In this document: piece by piece, positions 56,567 to 64,000 of the stretch
How positions within the stretch are numbered: position 1 is the first letter of the stretch
Layout: each line of letters starts with the position of its first letter
Origin: Prunus persica
Taxonomy: Eukaryota > Streptophyta > Magnoliopsida > Rosales > Rosaceae
Reading direction: 5' to 3'
DNA: 64,000 nucleotides
Assembly (NCBI RefSeq): GCF_000346465.2
Contig: NC_034013.1
Coordinates: forward strand, 301,648 to 365,647
Position numbers and translations under genes: made by a program
Notes under the pieces: generated by a model
What the model was told of the DNA's origin: nothing
What the model saw: only the letters and a program-made list of their open reading frames with translations
Database searches by the model: none

Positions 56567-58659
56567 TGTTTATTTCTCCAGGAGCGTAGAGATATTTCAT
56601 ATTCGATTGACATCTTTCATTTGTTATTTTATTTTATTAAAACATTTATTGGAATAATTGGTTTGACCATTTCACTTCTTTGTTGTCGGTGAATTAAACT
56701 TTTTTTAATTGCATTATTTTTTATCATATGTTGTCATGGTTAGTTGCTACTAAAACTTGTTTATAACAATAGCACTTGTCATGGTTAGTTGCTACAACGG
56801 GTACTGCTTTTTTAATCGCATGTTTTATAACAATGCTTATCATTTCAAATAAATAAAAAGATGTGTTGTAATTTCCTTAGAGAATTTTGTAATGACTATC
56901 CAAAACATGTCAATTTGTAATTGTTGGGGTCTTTTTCCTTCAGAAGGCTTGGATGAGCTGCCAGAAGTAAAGTGCATCAAGCCTTTATGTGCCCCATTCC
57001 TTAGTTAGCAAGAACTAGGCCTGAAACACTCTGAAAGAGGGTGGATCTTAGGGAGTGCTTTGTTTGGACTCCTCATTGGCTCCTTGAGTTGGAAATGCAA
57101 ATGATATTAAATGTTTGACACAAAATTACAAAAGGGCTTGGCATGAGAGGTATGAGGTGTGGGAGCTAAAGACCCACAAGTTTGCCAAATGAGAATTCAT
57201 GTGTTTCCTTGGTGTTGGCTATACTTGAGCTTGGGAAGAAGGCTTTTATGAGATTTTTGTGGTTAATGAGGCTTTGACTATGGTGATGGAATGCATAGCT
57301 TGAGAATTTGAAGGCTATGGTATTTATAGGTATGATTCCCAGAGATGTTTATGAGTTCTAGAGGCGGGAGGATGAAGTAAAGACTCGGGGTTCTGTTTGT
57401 GTTTTGTACTTTACAGGGAAGAATGACTTCAATGAGAGGAGGTTATGGTCAGGGTGCTTACAACAACTAGAAAGGAGGTGTGATGACTGAAGAAGGGGGT
57501 TTATGGCTGCTAGGATGCTTGCAGTAGCCAAATGAGGTGTGATGGCAGAAGAATGAGGTTTATGGATGTTGAGATGCATGTAGCAGCCAAATGAGAAGGC
57601 TTGATGGTTGAAGAATGGTCCCCTATACCTGAGTCATGAATAACAATAGGGTGAGGGTTTCCCTTATTTCCAATAGGTAAAGGAAAGTGCTGGAACCAGC
57701 CTATTTCCAATAGTTAAAATGGAGCACTAGGGCATGCTATTTTGTAACATGTGAAACTAGGTACTAGAAATTGATTATTTCTTATGGGTAAAAGAAAATG
57801 CCGGAAACAACTTATTTTCAGTGGGTAATGCTAGAATCGGCTTTGTTTCCATTGGGTAATAGAGAGTGTTTGAAGAATATCTCATTTGCTTACCCACATG
57901 GGAAAATTAAAGGAATGAGCTTGGACTTTGGCGCTCCCAAGCAACCCAAAGTCTCCAATATCTAATAGTTTATGTGGGCTTTATGGACCTTCGTACCCAT
58001 TCACACCACAACCCGCTCAGCAAGCCCCAGACATTTACTTGACTTAGGCACACTTAATCTTGTCGGGTGGTCTGGTAGTAAAGGAAGTCGTTAGGCATGG
58101 CATGTTATTTGTGTGTTTATGCTTGGGTCATGCTCTATTGCAGTGGCTTAGGGATGTGTTAGATAATGCTTGATGAAGCAGTAGGCTAAGTAAGCTCAGG
58201 CATGTGACATTATTAAACTTTACACGTTTGCATGTGAAATAGGTAAACCCGTATTATGACCTCCCCACATGCCAAATTGTAGTCTCGTTTGGCATGGCAC
58301 AAATATCAAAGCTTGTTTAGGCACTTCATAGCCGTATTTGATGGGCCTCCGCGTACCTTTAATAGCAAGAAAATGTATTGGGCCTAAAATATGCATGGAC
58401 CTTCCTTGAGATTTTTTTAGGCCTCAATAGTAATTTCAGTCATTTTCCAAATTCTACATACATGACATCCAAACATTGAAATTTACAACTGACGAAATTT
58501 TAAATGATACAATTACAAATTCCGTCATTTAAAAATTCTAGGAAAAATTAAACTCCCTCATTCAAACACACTATAAAAGATTTCATCCCATGACTGGCTT
58601 TTAGGACATATTTCCAACAGGCCGAAACTCCTACATGAGTTTCACTCCATTGTCACAAC
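56567..58659. other. Unassigned sequence, with a 59-bp tandem repeat
   Basis: No coding domain was recognised. Two copies of a unit of about 59 bases beginning GTGTGATG and ending AGCCAAATGAG lie at about 57479-57595, with a partial third on each side. The part at about 58430-58600 (TCATTCAAACACACTAT) resembles terminal text of Harbinger-like elements and may be the right edge of the host element, but no matching left end was found. Confidence 0.4.
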
Positions 58660-59170
58660 ATGGAATTATGGCTTTTTGCACACATTTAAAAGACTAAGTC
58701 GCAATTTTCTTTGGTCAGGTTCACGCTCTGATATTAAAACCTATGTGGCTGCTTGTGACACTTGCCAATGTCAGACTTATGAGACCATACATCACCCAGG
58801 TTGCTACAACTACTGGTAATTCTATTGATGCATGGCAAGAAATAGCCATGGATTTTATTGAAGGGCTTTGGACATCCAAAGGAAAGAACTCCATTCTAGT
58901 GGTCATTGATCATTTCACCAAAAATGCTCACTTCATTCCCTTGGCCCACCCTTACACCACATCTAAGGTAGCATAATAGTTTGTGCAGCATCTCTTCAAA
59001 CTTCATGGCGTGCCCAAATCAATCATTAGTGATTGATACCGAATTTTCACCAACCAATTTTGGGAGACTTTCTTCCCTTAGCAACGCACCCAACTGTGAT
59101 AGAGTTCAACGCACCATCCCTAGTCCGATGGCCAATATAAATCTCTTAACAAGAACTTAGAATACTACCT
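58660..59170 (+). pseudogene. Ty3/gypsy integrase fragment
   Basis: Plus-strand frames show the end of the integrase zinc finger ([18 protein letters not shown]) and the start of the core ([12 protein letters not shown], then [17 protein letters not shown] and HPYTTSKVA), followed by a VPKSIISD-like strand. Stops and frameshifts are frequent, and nothing upstream or downstream of the integrase remains. It is a different copy from the element at 21460-24615. Confidence 0.85.
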
Positions 59171-59603
59171 GCACAAACCATCGCATCGGGCCCCTCTTAA
59201 CAAGACCAATATGAATCCCTTCCATTTAGAATGAGACTCAGCCTCTAGTGACGAAACGACGTCGACCAGACACCTCGGAAAAAATAGCGCAATGTCTTCT
59301 TCTTCCTCGCGTAGATGCGCCTCGTAGAGCAGAAAACGGTGCCTCTCTAATATCATAGAACCAGTTCACCACCACTTCGTATCGACAAGTGCTTCATCAC
59401 CACCATCTTTCAAAACCTTGAGTTGTGTTTTCTTCTTGGTAAATTGATAAACTAACAAGCCAACTCACGTGGGACCACCACATAGTGGGCCACACGTGAA
59501 GCCAAGTCGACAGTGAACTCAAACATTCAAACCCAACAAGTGGACACCACGTACTCGGTAAGGGGTAAGTTTAAAGATTCAATCATTCAGGCCCAGTCAA
59601 TCA
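59171..59603. other. Probable internal leader or gag debris of a minus-strand retroelement
   Basis: Directly left of a minus-strand primer-binding site. The short minus-strand open frame here (59165-59356) has no domain I recognise. The text is GC-richer than its surroundings. Confidence 0.4.
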
Positions 59604-59804
59604 GCCTCTGATACCATGTTAAGATTTCAGAGGGATGGACCTATGGTGCACTACTAACAACGTCAATTATCGTCAACTTAACCACAAAGCTGAGTATGGG
59701 TGGGATTTTATCACAAAAGCCGCAATGTTATTAGTAGTGGAACCATTCATGATATGGTGTATTTTATTTGATCAAGTTTCTAATGTGGGACTTATTCTTC
59801 AACA
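59604..59804 (-). repeat. 188-bp LTR with tRNA-Met type primer-binding site
   Basis: On the minus strand an LTR-like unit starts TGTTGAAGAATAAGTCCCAC at 59804 and ends TTAACA at 59617. It is followed at once by TGGTATCAGAGGC (59616-59604), the usual primer-binding site complementary to initiator tRNA-Met. The second LTR was not found in the window. Confidence 0.78.
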
Positions 59805-60479
59805 CTGCCCCTCATATGGGGACCACTCTTTGGTGATCCATTCGAGTAACCAAGCCCGCATCGATAACTTTTTCTTTTCTTTTCTTTTTTTTCAATTCGG
59901 GGAATTTATATGATTCTTGGTAGCATACCAGGTTTTGGCATGTCTCCTATACCCTGGTTGGCTCGCCCAACCCCTATCGCTGGCCTAGATTCTTTGGTCA
60001 ATACTTGACCCCCTATCGTTCGCCTATATTTCTTGTCGGCATTGACAAAAGCAGTACCTAATGTCAAACTACTATGCTTGGTTCCAGCAAAGTTGTTAGT
60101 GATCCATCTATTGCCATAATTTTGAAGATCCCTAACATCATGTCTCCTCGTGTTCCTCATACATCTAAAAATGAAGACAATGATGACTTGCAGTAAACAT
60201 TTTGCAACGAAACCAAACATGCCAAAGCTACTTGCTTTCATAAACATAGGTTTCCCGAATGGCATTTGGAGCATAGGAAAATACTCAAAATAGAACGAAC
60301 TTGATCTATCTGCCATGCCAAGTTCGCAAACACCGGGGTTAGGGTCGGGCTTATCGTGGTTGTTGTTATTGCCACATCGGTCCCTTCTAACACCTCTATT
60401 GCCACAACAATTGTCTTTTATGTCCCAACTTTTTCTCTATTATTCTTACAAAGATACACATAACCCTGAGAAAGCCCTA
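59805..60479. other. Unassigned, probably retroelement debris
   Basis: Holds a 136-codon minus-strand open frame (59906-60316) without a recognisable domain and a T/C-rich run near 59870-59890. It lies between the minus-strand LTR and the plus-strand copia remnant; it may be gag-region debris of either. Confidence 0.4.
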
Positions 60480-63412
60480 ATTGCGTCTGACGCATGTGAA
60501 ACAGGTTGGATTATTGATTCGGGTGCTATGAATCACATGCCTTATGTTAAATCCTTGTTTCAATATATGACTACTCCTCATAGAGATAGTGTACATAGTT
60601 ACTACGAATGGTGAAACCACACCCTTGACAAGGGTTGGTTATATTGCCCTCACTGCATCTCTATCTTTGCATCACACCTTACTTGTTCTTGCCCTGACAA
60701 CTTACTTATTTTCTGTAAACCAAGTTACAAAACAACTAGATTGTATTGTATTAATATTTCTAACTTTTTACTTGCTCTAGGATATCTAGACTCGGGAGAT
60801 CATTGGGTGTGGTACTAAGAAAGGGGGATTATACGATGTTGATGATGTTGTGTCGAGTTGGGCTCATCAGGTTCATGAAACGGATGATGAGAAGATTAAG
60901 AAAATTTAGTTGTGGCATCATCGTCTTAAGCATGCCTCTTTTGGTTTTTGCGTTGGTTGCTTCCTTCATTGTCTATTGGAGTTTGTGGCTCATAATTAAA
61001 ATGTGATGCTTGCATTTTGGCTAAGAGTCATCAAGTTTATTACCCTCTAAGTTTTCATAAACGAACCATTTCATTTGATGTAATACATTATGATGTATGG
61101 GGGTCCCTCTCATGTCCCTACTCATATTGGAATTAGATGGTTTGTTACTTTTGTGAACGATTGCACTCGAATGACTTGGTTATATGTGGTGAAACATAAA
61201 AGTGATGTTGGCTCTATCTTTAGGATTTTCTATCAGATGATCAGAACACAATTTTCACTTCCTATCAAGGTTCTATGTTCTAACAATGGTGGCGAATTAT
61301 CTCAGTTTTTTTAAGAACATGGGATTGTGCATGAAACTACTTGTCCTCAGACTCCTCAACATAATGAAGTTCGTCAGCGCAAGAACATGCACATTCTCGA
61401 AACGGCTCATGCTCTTCTTATTGGTACATCAGCTCTGTCACATTATTGGGTTGACATAATCACATATGCTATCTACTTGATGAACCAAATCCCTTCATGT
61501 AGGCCTTCTATGCCTTGGCTCTCCATGTATCTTTGTCCTCCAAATTACACCATACCCCATGCATTTTTGGATGTATGGCTTATGTTCATCTCCACAAGAA
61601 TCAAATGAGTAAACTGGACCCTTGTGTCTTCCGATGTGGCTTCATTGGCTTTACACCACAACATAAAGGATATCTTAGCTACCATCTTTCTACACGAATA
61701 GTGTATGTTACTATGGATGTCAACTTCTTGGAAGCCGAGATAGTTTTCACCACTGAGTTGTTTAACTATGCCCTTCAAGGAGAGATGAGTACGAGTACAC
61801 TTAAAGGACTTAGTTGGTTTAAGGTAACTGGCGAGTCTCGAACTCCTAGCCGTGCTGAGCCGCCACATCCCGAGCTACCGAAAGTGCCTAACCACAAGCT
61901 GTCGAAAGAAGAAACACGTCATTTTAAGCTGTTGAAGGCTCTAGAGCTGCGGGAAGAGGATCTTGAGCTATTGAAAGATCTGTAGCCAGCTCCAGCTAAC
62001 TCTGATAGACCCCAACCGACCAGAGCATTGCACCTGATTCCCCTTATCTTGATCTTATAATACACACTCATACTCCTTTGGATATTTCTGAGGTAAGCAA
62101 CTTGGAAACTAATACATTAACTAATACTAATGTAGAGAGATCATATCAATTGCCTCTTAAACATAATTAGGGGAAACCACCAAAAGGGTGGACAATATAT
62201 TCTATTGTCCAATATGTGTCCACTCATAGATTGTAACCATAATATCAAGCAATTGGGAATCAAATGGTGGCAATCAAGATTCTGAACAAAGTTGAAGAAT
62301 CTTTGAAGGATCCAAAATGGACAGATGCTATTAAGGTAGAAATAGAGGCACTACAGAAGAATGGGACATGGGATATAGTCTCACTACCAAAAAGGAAGAA
62401 ACCAATGGGATGAAGATGGGTGTTCAACATCAAACATATAAAGCAAATGGAACGATTGATAGATACAAGGTGAGGTTAGTAGCCAAAGGGTACACACAAA
62501 CATATGGTGTGCATTATTAGAGGACTTTTGCACCAGTAGCAAAATTGAATACCATTCGTGTATTATTGTCTTTAGCAGCTAACCTAGGTTGGCTTTTAAA
62601 ACAATTTGATATGAAGAATGCATTTTTGCACTAGGATCTAGAATAGGAAATGTACATGGACTTTCCACATGGCTATGGAATGATAGATGGCTCATGTAAA
62701 GTGTGCAAGTTGCGGAAGGCACTTTATGACTTAAAGTAATCACCTCGAGCATGGTTTGAGAGATTTAATGAAGCCATGAAACGATATTGATATTGTCAAG
62801 GAAACTCTTATCATACCTTGTTTATCAAGAGCAAGGGTGGTAAGATTACTTTGTTGATGATATTATGGTCACATGTGATGATGCTGATGAGATTCAGAAG
62901 CTTCAAAGATATTTGGCCTCTGAATTTGAAATGAATGACTTGGGGAGTTTGAAGTACTTTTTGGGAATTAAAGCTCGTTTAAGTGGTGGCATTTTTCTGT
63001 CACAACGAAAATATGTGTTGAATTTACTGACTGAAACTAGTATGTTGGGGTGTGAGCCAGTGGATACTCCTGTTGTGCAAAATCATCACCTGGGAGTATA
63101 TCATAATCAAATTTCTACTAACAAGGAGAGGTACCAAAGCTTAATTGGAAGAATTATTTATCTATTGCATACTCGACCTGATATTGCTTATGCAATTAGT
63201 GTCATCTGTCAGTTCATGCACTCTCCGAGTGAGGATCATATAGAGGTTGAAATGTGTATCTTGAGTTATTTGAAGTTTGCTCCTAAGAATGGACTATTTT
63301 TCATTAGAATGGACATTAGAAGGTTGAAGGATATACATATGCATATTAGGCAGACAATATTACTGATAGACGCTCCACATCAATCTACTTCACGTTCGTG
63401 GGAGGTAATATG
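60480..63412 (+). pseudogene. Ty1/copia pol region, heavily decayed
   Basis: In order: protease active site (WIIDSGAMNHM, about 60510-60543), GAG-pre-integrase text (about 60880-61080), integrase core (about 61090-61420), the KLDPCVFRCGFIGFTPQHKG segment (about 61610-61670), reverse transcriptase (about 62290-62900, with FAPVAKLNTIRVLLSLAA and a VDDIMVTCDD active site near 62847) and the start of RNase H (TDRRSTS type, about 63366-63412), where the copy is cut off. The integrase acidic residues appear changed (SNNGGE in place of the usual SDNG-type motif). There are many stops and frameshifts, so the copy is dead. Confidence 0.9.
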
Positions 63413-63817
63413 GGAATAAATATTCCGACGTCCAATCACAAGGCACCACGTGGACAAGAAGAATATCACCTACGTTAGTAATTGAGCCCATTTATTTGGC
63501 CAATTAATCGAGACCAAAAATAGGGATAGTATCTTAAATATAGGATATTATCTTTATTTGGGAATATAATCAACAATTAAAGATATTATTATCAATTTAG
63601 GATATTATCTTATTTTGGGGATATTATCATCAATTAGGGATTTGATTCTAATCCAAATCTCTAATTGACTCAATCTCTCCATTTAAGGGAAAGAATATCT
63701 TCCTTCCAAATATGATTATTCTTTGAGAAACCCTAGATGGCTAGAGCCCTATAAATACATGGTCATATTCAACACACGAGATAATCCTACACCTAGTTCT
63801 AAACCCCGAGAGAAACA

Positions 63818-63884
<67 letters not shown>

Positions 63885-64000
63885 ACACGGCTAAGTGCCA
63901 CCACACATGGCTTCGGCCACCCGGCTCTCCCTACGAGAGAATTCTACGTCCAATTTAGCTATTGTCGTGTCTTCCTCAAACGATCCAATGAATAACTAGC
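63413..64000 (+). repeat. LTR-like sequence with TATA motif and (CT)n tract
   Basis: Begins where copia RNase H similarity stops. It contains repeated GGATATTATC units, a CCTATAAATACATGG TATA-like motif at about 63751 and a (CT)n microsatellite at about 63821-63881. It looks like an LTR or leader of another retroelement that continues past the window, but its boundaries could not be confirmed. Confidence 0.45.
63821..63881. repeat. (CT)n microsatellite
   Basis: About 60 bases of pure CT dinucleotide, about 65 bases downstream of a TATA-like motif, as in CT-rich plant leaders. Confidence 0.95.

Noticed and set aside
59906..60316. A 136-codon minus-strand frame
   Set aside because: No recognisable domain and it lies in retroelement debris; recorded only as part of an unassigned stretch.
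63723..63995. A 90-codon frame at the right edge
   Set aside because: Its centre is translation of the (CT)n microsatellite and it has no domain.

Overview
This window looks like nuclear DNA of a dicot plant, plausibly Rosaceae (that level is inference). Genes have many introns with GT-AG borders, intergenic DNA is AT-rich, microsatellites are common, and there are many nested plant transposons and a nuclear copy of plastid ycf2. No prokaryotic feature was seen. I found three host genes, all on the minus strand and all apparently intact: a GT92 beta-1,4-galactan synthase (GALS type, 2 exons, 975-2794), a sucrose-phosphatase (8 exons, 12488-16605) and an organelle-type MnmG/GidA tRNA-modifying protein (13 exons, 26568-38627). 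They are functionally unrelated; most of the remaining DNA is mobile elements and their debris.

Left part (1-26.5 kb). Between the galactan synthase and sucrose-phosphatase genes lies a Mutator-like element (5245-8591) with 231-bp terminal inverted repeats and a perfect 9-bp target duplication. Its cargo is a decayed piece of chloroplast ycf2, itself interrupted by a further insertion. A 559-bp MITE follows. The sucrose-phosphatase gene has two MITEs in intron 3 and a 1.2-kb palindromic element about 165 bp upstream of its start codon. Next come a deletion-derivative MULE that keeps only the two ends of a transposase gene (18.56-20.55 kb) and a broken chromodomain Ty3/gypsy retrotransposon (21.46-25.2 kb).

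Middle (26.5-39 kb). The MnmG gene spans 12 kb. One intron appears to be of the GC-AG type, and intron 1 carries an LTR-like repeat and a tandem duplication.

Right part (39-64 kb). A PIF/Harbinger-like element has a broken transposase gene (41.9-43.4 kb) and a Myb/SANT-like gene (about 55.0-56.6 kb). An 11.1-kb CACTA (En/Spm) element, 43667-54793, with CACTACTAC termini and an ATA target duplication, separates the two genes. The CACTA element carries (i) an intact six-exon gene predicted to encode a 715-residue Transposase_24-like/Ulp1-type cysteine protease fusion, (ii) a Tnp2 remnant lacking the DDE catalytic domain, (iii) a captured, decayed fragment of the proteasome gene RPN6, (iv) a near-perfect 40-bp foldback hairpin, and (v) dense CGTCGT/ACGACGG motif arrays at both ends and inside the introns of its gene. 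A hAT-type MITE with an 8-bp duplication interrupts the Myb/SANT gene. The window ends with a gypsy integrase scrap, a 188-bp minus-strand LTR with a primer-binding site, a decayed Ty1/copia pol region and an LTR-like sequence containing a (CT)n microsatellite.

The strongest candidates for something not yet described are the MULE carrying plastid DNA and the CACTA element that combines an intact Ulp1-fusion gene, intronic motif arrays and a captured proteasome gene fragment. All assignments are from reading the sequence; no database search was run.
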